Position numbers and translations under genes: made by a program
The notes under the pieces: generated by a model
What the model was told of the DNA's origin: nothing
Databases searched by the model: none
The model's input: only the letters and a program-made list of their open reading frames with translations
Part shown: positions 25,530 to 35,860 of the stretch, piece by piece
Position numbering within the stretch: the stretch's first letter is position 1
How the letters are laid out: every line of letters starts with the position of its first letter
NCBI RefSeq assembly: GCF_017811155.1
Contig: NZ_JACVCV010000016.1
Coordinates: 1 to 64,000, forward strand
Source: Lunatimonas salinarum
GTDB taxonomy: Bacteria > Bacteroidota > Bacteroidia > Cytophagales > Cyclobacteriaceae
Length of the DNA stretch: 64,000 bases
Direction: 5' to 3'

Positions 25530-27893
25530 ATGAAAAAGATTTTTACCTATTTATTCAGCATAACGGTACTATACTGTTTTTCAACACCGGTCTTAGGTCA
25601 AACAGGTGCTCTTCGCTACGCAGATGCCCGCATGAAAGAGGGAAATCTCAAGGAAGCGGCATTGGGCTATGAGGACGCATATAAGCGAAAGCCCTCTTAC
25701 CGGGCGGCAGTTGGTGCTGCAGAAGCCTATTCACTGCTGAGGGATTACCCAAAGGCGTACCAGTATCGGAAAAATGCCATGAGCCATCCGCAGGCAAGCA
25801 AAGAGGATGTATTGCAGTTCGTTGCAGCCACCAACCAACAAGGAGACCTGGAGGCGGTTTTTAAGGCATTGGACTCACTGTCTTATTCAGTAAACGGCCC
25901 AATTTCGAATCTCCATTTGGATTCGCTCCGCAAATGGTATGGCACTGCGGCAAATGCCGAGTTGGTCAGCGTTAAGGAAATTAATACCGCTAGTACGGAA
26001 TACGGTATAGTCCGTGATGCGGCTGGGAATACTTATTTCTCATCAGATAGGGGAGGTGCCGCTGCATTGAGGGCCAAAAAGGCGCTTCGATTTGATCGTT
26101 CCAGCGTTTATTACGATCGGGCTGTTGATTTTACCGGCCGGAATTTCCTGGGCATATACAGATTGAATGCCGCTGGGTCGGAGGTGAAAATGATTGACAT
26201 TCCTGTGCCAAGTCATTTGCATGCGTCCGATCCTACTTTTTTGACCGAAAAGTCCTTGATGTTTTATTCTGTAACCCGGCAGGTTAAGTCGAAGGGAGAT
26301 TACACGGTGCATCCGGAAATATTCTACAGCAAGATCGATAGCGAAGGCAAATTGACAGATTACGTTTCCTTTGTCTCCAACAACGCGCTGGAATACGGAT
26401 TGATTACCCCCTATGTGGATGAGGCTGCCAAGCGCCTGTATTTCGCCTCCGATATGCCGGGGGGACAAGGGGGCTATGACCTTTACTATGTCACTTACGA
26501 TCTTGATTTGAATTTTAGTGATCCGGTCAACCTAGGCCCCAGCATCAATACCCCCGGTCACGAGCGGGATCCTTATGTAGCAGGCAATGAATTTTATTTT
26601 TCTTCGAATGGGCATCCTGGTTTGGGTGGGCAGGACTTGTTTGTTGCATCCCTTCGAAACGGTCGTGTAGTAGGCGTAAAAAACCTGGGCATACCCATCA
26701 ATTCGCCTCAGGATGACCTCAAGATATTCAAAGGGAAAGCTTCGTCGGTTTATGTGGCATCCAATCGAAGCCAAGGCTTAGACGATGTCTACGTATTGCA
26801 GGAGTTGTTTAAAAAGCTCCAGGCGGTAGTCATTGACTGTGAAGGTGAATCGATAGCGGGTGACCTGCAAGTGGTAATCGCTGATAAGCAATCTAAAGTG
26901 AATCAGTCGGTGGACGTAGCTGGCAACGGTACTTTTACAGCGCAGTTGGCACCAGATGCGGATTTTGAGCTGTCGATCCGAAAGCCAGGATATTTCGCAC
27001 TTCTTGGCGAGGCGCTAAGTAGCAAGGGGGTGCAGGGCGAAGGAATGCAAAAATCGTATAAGCTGATCAGAATTCCTTACCAAGCGCCCGTCTACACGGA
27101 TTTGATCTATTATAATTTGGACCAATCTGCCATTCGTAAGGATGCGGAACCCATCCTTACGAAGGTAGCCGAATTGCTTAAATCCTACTCCTTTATAGAT
27201 ATTTCTGTCGATTCCCATACGGATGCACGTGCGTCTGACGAATACAATCAGGCGCTAAGTGAACGAAGGGCCAATGCAGTGCGTGATTTCTTGAGTCAGT
27301 ACGGTATCGCCCGCTCTAGGGTAAAAGCCAATTGGTATGGTAAAACCCAGTTAGTCAACGACTGTGGGGAGGGCGTACCTTGTCCAGAGCAGGATCATCA
27401 GTTAAACAGAAGAAGTGAGTTGGTACTGTATGCTTTTCCGGAGATAGACCGAGCCTATGATATTCCATCGGAATTGGTTGGGGTAGATCTGTGTGAGCCT
27501 GCCAATCTTCAGATTCCCATGGAACTGCCCGTGGTTTATTTTGGGTTTGATCGGGCCGATTTAAGTGCGGCAGACAAGCAGTCTTTGGAGCGAGTGGTTT
27601 TGATGCTTCGGCACATGGTTAATCAGCGGCTTCAAATTACCGGACATACCGATTCCAGAGGGCCTGATGCTTACAATGAATCACTTTCGGAGAAGCGTGC
27701 AGTGGTTGTAAAGAGCTATTTAGAAAAGCGCGGAATCGCCAGCGAACGCGTGGTTTACGACTTTTTTGGGAAACTTCGGCCGGTGAATAATTGTGAAACA
27801 GTAGCATGTTCCGAAGCAATGCATCGGATTAACCGGCGAACCGAACTGTCCCTCCCGGAGCTAAACAAAGATTGGACCAAGGGTCAACGATAG
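25530..27893 (+). CDS. OmpA-family protein with two OmpA domains and a propeller-like region
   Basis: A 787-residue protein: signal peptide (about 1-23), TPR-like start (30-140), PD40/WD40-like repeats (about 150-420, e.g. FSSNGHPGLGGQDLFVA), a carboxypeptidase-regulatory-like segment, and two successive OmpA peptidoglycan-binding domains (about 520-640 and 660-780). Each has the HTDARA/HTDSRG, LSERRA/LSEKRA and NRRSEL/NRRTEL elements. It probably tethers the PorP/adhesin assembly to peptidoglycan. The frame is open from 25518, but ATG 25530 begins the signal peptide. The duplicated C-terminal domain is unusual; one is standard. Confidence 0.88.
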   Translation: MKKIFTYLFSITVLYCFSTPVLGQTGALRYADARMKEGNLKEAALGYEDAYKRKPSYRAAVGAAEAYSLLRDYPKAYQYRKNAMSHPQASKEDVLQFVAATNQQGDLEAVFKALDSLSYSVNGPISNLHLDSLRKWYGTAANAELVSVKEINTASTEYGIVRDAAGNTYFSSDRGGAAALRAKKALRFDRSSVYYDRAVDFTGRNFLGIYRLNAAGSEVKMIDIPVPSHLHASDPTFLTEKSLMFYSVTRQVKSKGDYTVHPEIFYSKIDSEGKLTDYVSFVSNNALEYGLITPYVDEAAKRLYFASDMPGGQGGYDLYYVTYDLDLNFSDPVNLGPSINTPGHERDPYVAGNEFYFSSNGHPGLGGQDLFVASLRNGRVVGVKNLGIPINSPQDDLKIFKGKASSVYVASNRSQGLDDVYVLQELFKKLQAVVIDCEGESIAGDLQVVIADKQSKVNQSVDVAGNGTFTAQLAPDADFELSIRKPGYFALLGEALSSKGVQGEGMQKSYKLIRIPYQAPVYTDLIYYNLDQSAIRKDAEPILTKVAELLKSYSFIDISVDSHTDARASDEYNQALSERRANAVRDFLSQYGIARSRVKANWYGKTQLVNDCGEGVPCPEQDHQLNRRSELVLYAFPEIDRAYDIPSELVGVDLCEPANLQIPMELPVVYFGFDRADLSAADKQSLERVVLMLRHMVNQRLQITGHTDSRGPDAYNESLSEKRAVVVKSYLEKRGIASERVVYDFFGKLRPVNNCETVACSEAMHRINRRTELSLPELNKDWTKGQR

Positions 27894-28009
27894 CAAATTA
27901 AGGAGTGGCGCAGGATGTCTAGTCGTTCGCTAAAGGTTCTGCGTGGGCTCGGATTGGAAAGATGACCTATTCAGTTGGGTTTCTCCCGGGTAGATACCAA
28001 AAAATAGAA

Positions 28010-28049
28010 AGGAGGCTGTCTTAGATCATAAAGACAGCCTCCTCTTTTT
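28010..28049 (+). terminator. Intrinsic terminator after the OmpA gene
   Basis: 13-base perfect stem (28010-28022 with 28031-28043), 8-base loop, followed by CTTTTT. It lies between the converging OmpA and M23 peptidase genes and fits the plus strand best. Confidence 0.9.
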
Positions 28050-28078
28050 ATGCTTGAGTTTTACGGGGATCCGGTTTT

Positions 28079-29350
28079 TCAATTGTCGTTTAATGTAAGC
28101 AGGGTACTTGGAGTGGTGTAGGGAATCGCCACCAATGTCTGTATAATACTCCGTTTGGTGTCCTCAAACGCTACCTTGTTTTCTTCGGAGATCGGTTCTG
28201 CTGGGGGGATTTTTTCTTTCAGCCAATCGACTTGCTTTCCATGCTTCCAAAAGCGAAAGCAAAGGTGCGGGCCGGTAGCCAAACCGGTACTGCCTACATA
28301 GCCGATTACCTGCCCCTGACGTACGCGGGTGCCTGCCTTGATGCCCGAGCCGAACTTAGACATGTGCAGGTATTGGGTGGTATAGGTGGCGTTATGCTTG
28401 ATTTTTACGTAGTTGCCATTGCCACCGCTGTATCCTGCCTCCACAACGGTTCCGTCGCCTACGGATCGGATCTCTGTACCGGTGGGCGCCGCGTAATCGG
28501 TGCCCAGATGGGGCTTGTAGCGTTTTTGTACCGGATGAAACCGATTGAGGTTGTAACGGGAACTGATGCGGGTGAATTTTAAGGGGTCCCTAAGAAAGGC
28601 TTTTTTAAGACTTTCCCCGTGTTGATCGAAGTAGGACATTTCCCCGTTTTGAACAAACGGAATTGCATGATAGGGTTCTCCCATATGTTCAAAATAAGCA
28701 GCTTCGATGTCTTCTATGCCGACGATGTTTCCTTCTATGCTTTTTTCGTTGAATATTACCTTAAACTTATCGCCCTTCTGCAGCCGTTGGAAGTCCACTA
28801 CCCAACCATATAAGTCTGCAAATTGATCAATCAGGTCGGGCGTCAAACCTAGCTCCACCATATTTACATAAAGGGACTTGCTAATGGTGCCACCGATTTC
28901 CCGCCTGCTGATCTGTACCGGTTTGCTTTCTTTGTACACATTGGCGTCGTCCAATTTGAAAACCACAAACTCCGTGGGGTTTGGCTCATAAATGAAATAT
29001 TGGGCCAAGAGCGTATCCTTTGGGGTGAGGACCGTGAATTTTTTATTGAATGCGATTCGTCTCACATCAAAGATGTCTTTCGATTTTTTGGCAATCTCAT
29101 CAATCATCTGATAGGAGACATTGAATGGGCTTAGAATGGTGGACAGCGTCTGATTACGTTCTACGGTGCCTTCGATAATCTCAAAATTATCGACATTGAT
29201 TCCAAAAAGTAGGTTTTCCTCTTCCTCGATGATTTCTTCCGGGAGTTCATTTACCACGTAATCCTGCTCCAGAGATGTGTAATAATGGTAAAAGGCAAAT
29301 GCAGATGCTAGCAATAAAAAAGATCCTAGGGCTGTCCAAATGTATTTCAT
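28079..29350 (-). CDS. M23-family peptidoglycan endopeptidase
   Basis: A 423-residue protein with an N-terminal membrane anchor/signal (about 5-24), a LysM/OapA-like middle (about 55-260) and a C-terminal LytM domain. Metal ligands: His281 and Asp285 (HLGTD) and TGPHLC in place of the textbook TGPHLH, i.e. the final zinc-ligand His is Cys. As I recall, Cys there is common in Bacteroidota M23 proteins, so it may still be active. It is expected in the periplasm, cutting peptidoglycan cross-links. Divergent from aspS. Confidence 0.88.
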   Translation of the reverse strand: MKYIWTALGSFLLLASAFAFYHYYTSLEQDYVVNELPEEIIEEEENLLFGINVDNFEIIEGTVERNQTLSTILSPFNVSYQMIDEIAKKSKDIFDVRRIAFNKKFTVLTPKDTLLAQYFIYEPNPTEFVVFKLDDANVYKESKPVQISRREIGGTISKSLYVNMVELGLTPDLIDQFADLYGWVVDFQRLQKGDKFKVIFNEKSIEGNIVGIEDIEAAYFEHMGEPYHAIPFVQNGEMSYFDQHGESLKKAFLRDPLKFTRISSRYNLNRFHPVQKRYKPHLGTDYAAPTGTEIRSVGDGTVVEAGYSGGNGNYVKIKHNATYTTQYLHMSKFGSGIKAGTRVRQGQVIGYVGSTGLATGPHLCFRFWKHGKQVDWLKEKIPPAEPISEENKVAFEDTKRSIIQTLVAIPYTTPSTLLTLNDN

Positions 29351-29493
29351 GTGTGGAATGTGGGTTTAATGGCGATAAACGAACTACAAAAGAAGGTTTT
29401 TTTTCGGTAAAAGTGCAACTATTTTGAATTAATTTTATAATTGAACTAGGATAAACTTTGTATTTCGGTGTAGTAAACTCCATGTTGAATTGC

Positions 29494-29501
29494 TATCTTT
29501 G
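29494..29501 (+). promoter_or_regulatory. Possible -7 promoter element of aspS
   Basis: An exact TATCTTTG lies 31 bases before the chosen aspS start. There is no TTTG at the ideal 19-base distance upstream, so only the -7 half is supported. Confidence 0.3.
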
Positions 29502-29532
29502 GCGATTCAATTTGACAAAAAGCGAATCTGAC

Positions 29533-31290
29533 ATGTTAAGGACACATACTTGCGGTGAATTACGTATCTCGGATATTAACAAAGAAGTCGTTTTAGCCGG
29601 CTGGGTGCAGCGGGTCAGAAATAAAGGTGGTCTTATTTGGGTGGATCTCCGCGATCGATATGGGCTTACTCAGCTTATTTTTGAGGAAGGTAGTGGGAAT
29701 TTGTCGCTGTTGGAAAAAGCGGCCTCGCTTGGGCGGGAATTTGTGGTTCAGGCAAAAGGTACCGTAATCGAACGTGCAGCCAAAAATGACCGGATTCCGA
29801 CGGGTGATATCGAAGTAAGGCCTCATGAACTGAACGTGCTGAATCCAGCCAAGGTGCCTCCCTTTATCATCGAGGATGAAACCGATGGGGGAGAGGATTT
29901 ACGCATGAAATACCGTTACTTGGACTTGCGGAGAAATGTGATACGTGAAAAGCTACAGCTACGGCACCGCATGATGCAGGAAACCCGAAAATACATGGAT
30001 GGGGAGCATTTCATTGAAGTGGAAACCCCGGTTTTGATCAAATCCACTCCAGAAGGAGCCCGGGATTTTGTGGTACCCAGCCGGATTAATCCGGGTGAGT
30101 TTTATGCTTTGCCCCAATCTCCACAGACTTTCAAACAGCTATTGATGGTCAGTGGATTTGACCGGTATTTTCAGATAGTGAAATGTTTTCGGGACGAGGA
30201 TCTTCGGGCAGATCGGCAGCCGGAGTTTACGCAGATAGATTGTGAAATGGCCTTCGTGGAGCAAGAGGATATCCTACAAACATTCGAGGGTCTGATAAGG
30301 CATCTTTTTGCCACCGTGAAAGGGGTGGAATTAGGTGAGGTGGCACGCATGAGCTATGCAGATGCGATGAAATATTACGGCAACGATAAGCCAGACCTTC
30401 GTTTTGGCATGCCGTTTTCGGAGCTGAATGATTTGGCGCAGGGAAAGGGCTTCTCGATTTTTGACCAGGCGGAGCTCGTGGTGGGTTTTTGTGCCTCCGG
30501 GGCAGGAGAGTATACCCGGAAGCAGGTCGATGCCCTAACCGATTGGGTGCGACGCCCTCAGATTGGGGCAAAGGGCCTAGTTTATGTCAAATGCAATGCG
30601 GATGGTACCTTTAAGTCGTCGGTAGATAAGTTTTACGGACAGGAAGATTTGAGAGCATGGGCCGACAGAATGGGGGCTGAAGCAGGTGATTTAATGCTTA
30701 TTCTATCCGGCGAATCCGCTGCGACCCGCAAGCAGCTTTCCGAGTTGCGGCTGAAGATGGGAGAAGACCTGGGTTTGCGGGACCGAAACGTATTCAAACC
30801 ACTTTGGGTATTGGATTTCCCCCTATTGGAGTGGGACGAGGAAACGCAGCGTTACCATGCCATGCACCATCCCTTTACTTCTCCAAAGAAAGAGGATTTT
30901 GGCCTATTGGATTCAGATCCAGGGTCGGTGCGGGCCAATGCCTATGATTTGGTGATTAACGGTGTCGAGATTGGAGGCGGGTCGATTCGTATTCACGACC
31001 GAGGGATGCAACAAACGATGTTTAGGCACCTCGGTTTCACAGAAGAAGAGGCCAAAGCGCAATTTGGCTTTTTGATGGAAGCTTTTGAATACGGGGCGCC
31101 TCCACATGGAGGTATCGCTTTCGGTTTCGATAGGCTGTGTGCGATTTTTGGGGGAAGTGATTCCATCCGCGATTACATTGCTTTTCCAAAGAATAATTCG
31201 GGTCGGGACGTCATGATTGATTCTCCAAGTCCCATTGCTGCTGCACAATTGGAAGAGCTGAGCATTTCCCTTGCGCCAAAGAAGTCCTAA
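29533..31290 (+). CDS. aspS: Aspartate--tRNA ligase
   Basis: A 585-residue class II aminoacyl-tRNA synthetase: N-terminal OB anticodon-binding domain, motif 2 [18 protein letters not shown], the bacterial GAD insertion domain (about 290-420) and motif 3 GIAFGFDRL. It charges tRNA-Asp. The frame is open from 29458, but ATG 29533 ([11 protein letters not shown]) matches the normal AspRS N-terminus. Most likely a single-gene transcript ending at the terminator after 31349. Confidence 0.95.
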   Translation: MLRTHTCGELRISDINKEVVLAGWVQRVRNKGGLIWVDLRDRYGLTQLIFEEGSGNLSLLEKAASLGREFVVQAKGTVIERAAKNDRIPTGDIEVRPHELNVLNPAKVPPFIIEDETDGGEDLRMKYRYLDLRRNVIREKLQLRHRMMQETRKYMDGEHFIEVETPVLIKSTPEGARDFVVPSRINPGEFYALPQSPQTFKQLLMVSGFDRYFQIVKCFRDEDLRADRQPEFTQIDCEMAFVEQEDILQTFEGLIRHLFATVKGVELGEVARMSYADAMKYYGNDKPDLRFGMPFSELNDLAQGKGFSIFDQAELVVGFCASGAGEYTRKQVDALTDWVRRPQIGAKGLVYVKCNADGTFKSSVDKFYGQEDLRAWADRMGAEAGDLMLILSGESAATRKQLSELRLKMGEDLGLRDRNVFKPLWVLDFPLLEWDEETQRYHAMHHPFTSPKKEDFGLLDSDPGSVRANAYDLVINGVEIGGGSIRIHDRGMQQTMFRHLGFTEEEAKAQFGFLMEAFEYGAPPHGGIAFGFDRLCAIFGGSDSIRDYIAFPKNNSGRDVMIDSPSPIAAAQLEELSISLAPKKS

Positions 31291-31348
31291 ATCACGCTGT
31301 GCGGGAATGTTGTAATGCTTGTTAGCAGATAAGAGCTACTAAAAATAC

Positions 31349-31377
31349 GCCTTGGATGATCCCAGGGCTTATTTTTT
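31349..31377 (+). terminator. Intrinsic terminator after aspS
   Basis: A 7-base stem (31349-31355 with 31362-31368, one G-T pair) with a 6-base loop is followed by a T-rich tail (TTATTTTTTT). It overlaps the 3' end of the converging YhhN gene. Confidence 0.7.
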
Positions 31378-32061
31378 TATGGCGATCAAGTGGCTGCGTA
31401 TACCCATCACGATGAGTAATTGGGCCATTGTATAGGTGCCCATAATGAGTATGCCGGCATCGTCTATGGGTTGGAAGAAGCGGTTGAGAGCCAATATTGA
31501 ATCCGAAACCAAGAAAAGTGCAGCTCCTAAAAATACCTGCCAAAAACTGGCGGCGTTTGTTTTTCCGAATCGTTCCCTAGCCATGGTTACCATCATCACG
31601 ATGACCATGATGTAGATGACCATGGGAATTTGAAGATCCTGAAGGTTTTTGCGTATTAGGAAATAGACAAATGCGGCAGCAATGTAAATGGGTAAGTTAA
31701 AAAAGAACGTCCGTACAAAATTGACGTTCAAGGGGTTGAAACCTTGGTTTTGGGTGAGTTTAAAGGCAACGATATAGCAGATATGAGTCATTAGGAAAGC
31801 ACCTAGGCCAAAGAGGAATAGATTTGGAAATAGCAATAGGGTGTCTCCGGCGATGGAAAAGATCAAGCCGGCGGCCACACTCTTTCGTAGGATGCTGCCC
31901 TTGATGCTGTTTGTGCTGGTCAAAAAATAGAACAGCAGGCCTGTGACAATCAGAGGCTTGCTCGCATAACGGAACTGCGGTTCTCCCTGTGTGACAAAAG
32001 CCATGTCTGCGATGGCAGCCAATAGGAATAAGTAGAGCCAAGCGATTCCTTTACGGTACAT
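31369..32061 (-). CDS. YhhN-family membrane protein (lysoplasmalogenase-like)
   Basis: A 230-residue protein with seven or eight transmembrane helices and YhhN/TMEM86 family features: SIAGDTLLL (about 73-81) and the FLMTHICYI region. TMEM86 is a lysoplasmalogenase; for bacterial members this activity is shown only in a few cases, so function here is tentative. The frame is open from 32244, but the N-terminal 61 residues look unlike the family, and ATG 32061 (MYRKGIAWLYLF) starts the first helix. Confidence 0.75.
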   Translation of the reverse strand: MYRKGIAWLYLFLLAAIADMAFVTQGEPQFRYASKPLIVTGLLFYFLTSTNSIKGSILRKSVAAGLIFSIAGDTLLLFPNLFLFGLGAFLMTHICYIVAFKLTQNQGFNPLNVNFVRTFFFNLPIYIAAAFVYFLIRKNLQDLQIPMVIYIMVIVMMVTMARERFGKTNAASFWQVFLGAALFLVSDSILALNRFFQPIDDAGILIMGTYTMAQLLIVMGIRSHLIAIKK

Positions 32062-32431
32062 AAGGTGGGATGAGTTGGTGGAGGATAAAGATAGAGATAA
32101 AAAAATACCGGCTCGAATGATCGGGTAATATTCTATTTGGAAAAGACAAAAAACCAACTCTAGATCCAATTGGCATGGATGGTATTCTGCTTTTTTTGAT
32201 AGTTTTTTGAGTAAAATCCAATGAAAAATTTGTTTTTTCAGCAAACTAAGGGGGTAGAAATATTTCCTTTGTCGATTTGTTTTACCTGAATGTTAATTAC
32301 TTTTGCATTGAGAACGCCAAACTTAACAATTTCCCAAAACGTTTGCGCTCGGCAAATCCTACCTTTGCACTGCCCAAAAAACCTTGATTCGCTTTAGCAG
32401 TTATCTATTCTTGATTATAACTATAAACAAC
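32062..32431. other. Intergenic region between divergent YhhN and TonB receptor genes
   Basis: No gene seen. It carries the best promoter match of the window (32276-32305) and a second TACCTTTG at 32360-32367 (with TTTG only 14 bases upstream). Together they would serve the TonB receptor at 32432. Confidence 0.6.
32276..32305 (+). promoter_or_regulatory. Bacteroidota-type promoter of the Oar-like receptor gene
   Basis: TTTG (32276-32279), 18-base spacer, perfect TACTTTTG (32298-32305). This gives a leader of about 120 nt before the ATG at 32432. Confidence 0.55.
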
Positions 32432-35400
32432 ATGAGGCAAAATTTACTGAGAAATTTATTTGGGATGTTCGTATTGACGGTACTTACGGTCAATGCCGGA
32501 CTTGCACAGGTGACCACTAGTTTCCTTCAGGGGATTATTAGTGATGCCGACGGTGAATCGCTCCCCGGAGCAAACATTGTGGCTATCCATGAGCCTTCGG
32601 GTACTCGCTATGGAGCTGTTTCTAACATGGATGGTAGATTTACACTCCCAAACCTGCGGACCGGCGGCCCTTATACTGTTCAGGTTAGTTTTATCGGGTT
32701 CAGATCCCAATCCTACACAGATATTAATCTGAAGCTTGGTGAGCCCTATTCCTTGAATGTTGTGCTTCAGGATGACAGCGCAGACTTGTCAGAGGTGGTT
32801 ATTTCAGCTTCCAGGTCCAGTGATTTTACTTCGTCTAGGACAGGTGCTGCCACGAACGTGAGTAACGAACAGATCAATTCATTGCCGACTATCCAGCGAA
32901 GCTTAACCGATTTTACAAGGCTTACGCCCCAGGCCAACGGAAATAGTTTTGCGGGCAGAGATGGTAGGTATAACAATGTGCAGATTGACGGGGCAAACTT
33001 TAACAATGGCTTTGGCCTTAGTGATGGATTGCTTCCAGGAGGTAGGTCTCAGCCGATCTCATTGGATGCCATAGAAGAAATAACGGTAAATATCGCCCCG
33101 TTTGATGTTCGCCAGAGCGGGTTTACCGGCGCGGGTGTAAATGCGATTACCCGTAGCGGAACCAACTCTTTTGAAGGGTCAGCGTTTGGTTTTTTCAGAA
33201 ATCAGGATTACAACGGCAGACGGGTAGGTAGCCTCGAGCTAGACGAACAGGATCAGGCATCCACCCGTATAATGGGATTCCGATTAGGAGGCCCCATCAT
33301 TAAGAATAAGCTATTCTTTTTCGTGAATGCCGAGCAAACCAGAAACGAAGGAACCAACCCAGGTGCAGTAAACCTATGGAAGCCTTCACAAGACGGAGTA
33401 GCCATTCCAGATCAAAATATTGCACGGACAAGAGAGTCTGATCTGATCGCAGTACGGGATCACCTGATAAATCAATGGAACTATGATCCCGGACGATACG
33501 AAGGATATGCCAACGATGCCGGTGACGAAAGCCTGTCACTGTTTGCCAGATTGGATTGGAACATCAATGACAAACATAAATTGTCGGCGAGATTTAGCAA
33601 TGTACGTGGATCACGTAGTTCACTCGTAAACGGAAGCTCAGGGCCAAGGCCAAGATCCGGTACCAACAGGGTGAGTGACCAATCTATCGCGTTCGAGTCC
33701 ACACAGTATGGTATAGATGATATCGTGGATTCCTATGCGATCGAATTGAGTAGCTATTTCACGCCCAAGCTTTCCAATCAGTTTATCGCCTCTTATTCAA
33801 AAATCCAGGCAACCCGATCGTCGTTTAGCCCAAGGGTGTTCCCTACCATTGATATTGGTTTTGGTATAGAAACAAATCCAGAGACGGGATTGCCTGACGG
33901 ACACAGTAATTACATCACAGCCGGTTATGATCCGTTTACATTCGGAAACGATGTGATCAACAATAACTTTAACTTTGTAAACAACCTGACCTATATCGAG
34001 GGGAAACACGAAATTACTGCAGGAGCGGCTTTTGAATCCCAAAATTTCGGTAACCAGTTTTTAAGATTGGGTGCGTCCTATTACCGGTATAGAACTGTAG
34101 AGGATTTTCTGACCACCGGTACCCCAAATGAAGTGGCGCCTATCATGTTTGGTGTCACCTATCCTTACGAAGGGGCAGATACCTATGGTGGAATTACACT
34201 GGGAACCGCAGGGCTTTACATTCAAGACAAAATCAATGTTAATCAAAAGCTGGACTTGACAGTTGGTTTGCGTGGAGAGATGGCCTTATTCATGAACCAG
34301 TTGACCACAAATCCAGAAATTGATGCGCTTCAATTCCGCTCCATCGATGGTGGAACGAAGAATTACCGTTCGGGGGAGTGGCCTAAATCCAGACTTAATC
34401 TTAGCCCAAGGGTCGGTTTTAATTACGATGTGTACGGAGACGGCGCACTCAAACTGCGAGGGGGTACCGGTATTTTCTTTGGTAACATTCCTTTTGTTTG
34501 GTTTACTAACATGCCTTCCGGTGCCGGTGGATATCAAAACAATGTAGAGCCTAATACCTATGCGGAAATCCAAGGATGGATCGGAAATATTCGATTTAAT
34601 CCAGACCAATACCACTGGCCAAATAACCCCCCTGCAGGTGCGGAGGATGTTTTTATCAGAAGTGCAGAAGGTGGAGTTCCCAGTACGATTGCCTTGGTAG
34701 ACGATGATTTTAGAATGCCAAGTGTGTGGAGAAGCAGCCTTGGTTTAGACTACAAGGTTCCGTCTCTCCCTATCACCCTTACCACAGACCTGATGTATAC
34801 GCGGGATGTGAACGCAGTCTATCAGTTCTTGGCCAACAGGGCAGAGGCTACGGAATTTATCAATAACGGAAACGACAATCGGGAGTTTTATCCCAACGGT
34901 GCAACAAGATTCAATTCCGCGGTTGGGCCTAATAGTGTGTTTATCCTGTCTAATACACAGGAAAAAGGAAATATCTTCAATGCAACGTTTGGTGCCTCGG
35001 TGAATACCAACAAAGGATTATTTGGTTCTTTAGCGTACACCTACACCTATGCAGACGAAGTTTCCAGCAACCCCGGGTCATCTGCCAATTCGGCTTTTGC
35101 TGGGCCAAACATTAACAATCCAAATCAGCAGATGCTGTACAACTCGTTCTTTGCGGTACCCCACCGGATTGTAGGAAGCGTTTCGTACCGATTCAATTAT
35201 TTCAATCATGCTGCGACTACCATATCCTTGTTTTACAACGGTTCGCATCAGGGAAGATTTAGCTATCGGTACCTGAACGACGTAAACAACGATGGTATAA
35301 ACTCGGATCTACTCTATATACCGGCAAATGATAGCGAGATTAATTTCGCAGATATCGTTTCAGGAGGAACGGTACGGTTTACGGCGGCGGAACAATTGGC

Positions 35401-35803
35401 AGCATTCAACAGGTACATCGAAAACGACGAATACCTTCGTAACAGAAGGGGACAATATGCGGAGAGAAATTCCAACTTAATCCCTTGGTTGAACAGAGTA
35501 GATTTTAGGTTACTTCAGGATGTTTTTACCGATATAGGAAGTAGGAAAAATACGCTTCAGCTTAGCTTGGATGTCCTCAATTTCGGAAACCTGATCAATT
35601 CGGATTGGGGAATTGCCAAAACACTAAACAATGCGCAGAACCTGCTTAATCCGGTAAGCGTGCAACAAAATGGTCCTTCCACGTTTAGGATGAATACGGT
35701 GACGGAAGGTGGCGTGACCGTTTTGCCGACTACCCCATTTAGAAACGTAACGACCACAAGCACAACCTGGAGCATGCAAATTGGGCTTCGATATATTTTC
35801 TAA
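32432..35803 (+). CDS. Oar-like TonB-dependent outer-membrane receptor
   Basis: A 1123-residue outer-membrane protein: signal peptide (about 1-26, ending LAQ), carboxypeptidase-regulatory-like domain (about 30-115, DADGESLPGANIVAIHEPSG), plug domain (about 125-240, with NNVQIDGANFNN and the GAGVNAITRSGTN segment) and a long barrel ending in an aromatic strand (QIGLRYIF). It belongs to the Oar/OmpA-related TonB receptors of Bacteroidota, for which substrates are mostly unknown. The frame is open from 32384; ATG 32432 starts the signal peptide. No SusD partner follows. Confidence 0.9.
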   Translation: MRQNLLRNLFGMFVLTVLTVNAGLAQVTTSFLQGIISDADGESLPGANIVAIHEPSGTRYGAVSNMDGRFTLPNLRTGGPYTVQVSFIGFRSQSYTDINLKLGEPYSLNVVLQDDSADLSEVVISASRSSDFTSSRTGAATNVSNEQINSLPTIQRSLTDFTRLTPQANGNSFAGRDGRYNNVQIDGANFNNGFGLSDGLLPGGRSQPISLDAIEEITVNIAPFDVRQSGFTGAGVNAITRSGTNSFEGSAFGFFRNQDYNGRRVGSLELDEQDQASTRIMGFRLGGPIIKNKLFFFVNAEQTRNEGTNPGAVNLWKPSQDGVAIPDQNIARTRESDLIAVRDHLINQWNYDPGRYEGYANDAGDESLSLFARLDWNINDKHKLSARFSNVRGSRSSLVNGSSGPRPRSGTNRVSDQSIAFESTQYGIDDIVDSYAIELSSYFTPKLSNQFIASYSKIQATRSSFSPRVFPTIDIGFGIETNPETGLPDGHSNYITAGYDPFTFGNDVINNNFNFVNNLTYIEGKHEITAGAAFESQNFGNQFLRLGASYYRYRTVEDFLTTGTPNEVAPIMFGVTYPYEGADTYGGITLGTAGLYIQDKINVNQKLDLTVGLRGEMALFMNQLTTNPEIDALQFRSIDGGTKNYRSGEWPKSRLNLSPRVGFNYDVYGDGALKLRGGTGIFFGNIPFVWFTNMPSGAGGYQNNVEPNTYAEIQGWIGNIRFNPDQYHWPNNPPAGAEDVFIRSAEGGVPSTIALVDDDFRMPSVWRSSLGLDYKVPSLPITLTTDLMYTRDVNAVYQFLANRAEATEFINNGNDNREFYPNGATRFNSAVGPNSVFILSNTQEKGNIFNATFGASVNTNKGLFGSLAYTYTYADEVSSNPGSSANSAFAGPNINNPNQQMLYNSFFAVPHRIVGSVSYRFNYFNHAATTISLFYNGSHQGRFSYRYLNDVNNDGINSDLLYIPANDSEINFADIVSGGTVRFTAAEQLAAFNRYIENDEYLRNRRGQYAERNSNLIPWLNRVDFRLLQDVFTDIGSRKNTLQLSLDVLNFGNLINSDWGIAKTLNNAQNLLNPVSVQQNGPSTFRMNTVTEGGVTVLPTTPFRNVTTTSTTWSMQIGLRYIF

Positions 35804-35823
35804 GTCACAAATGACGATTTGAA

Positions 35824-35860
35824 AAAGAGAGGTCATTCCATTTTGGTTTGATCTCTCTTT
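35824..35860 (+). terminator. Probable terminator after the Oar-like receptor
   Basis: 12-base stem (35824-35835 with 35849-35860, one G-T pair), 13-base loop. The T-tract is short (CTTTGCTT), so termination may be partial. Confidence 0.6.
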
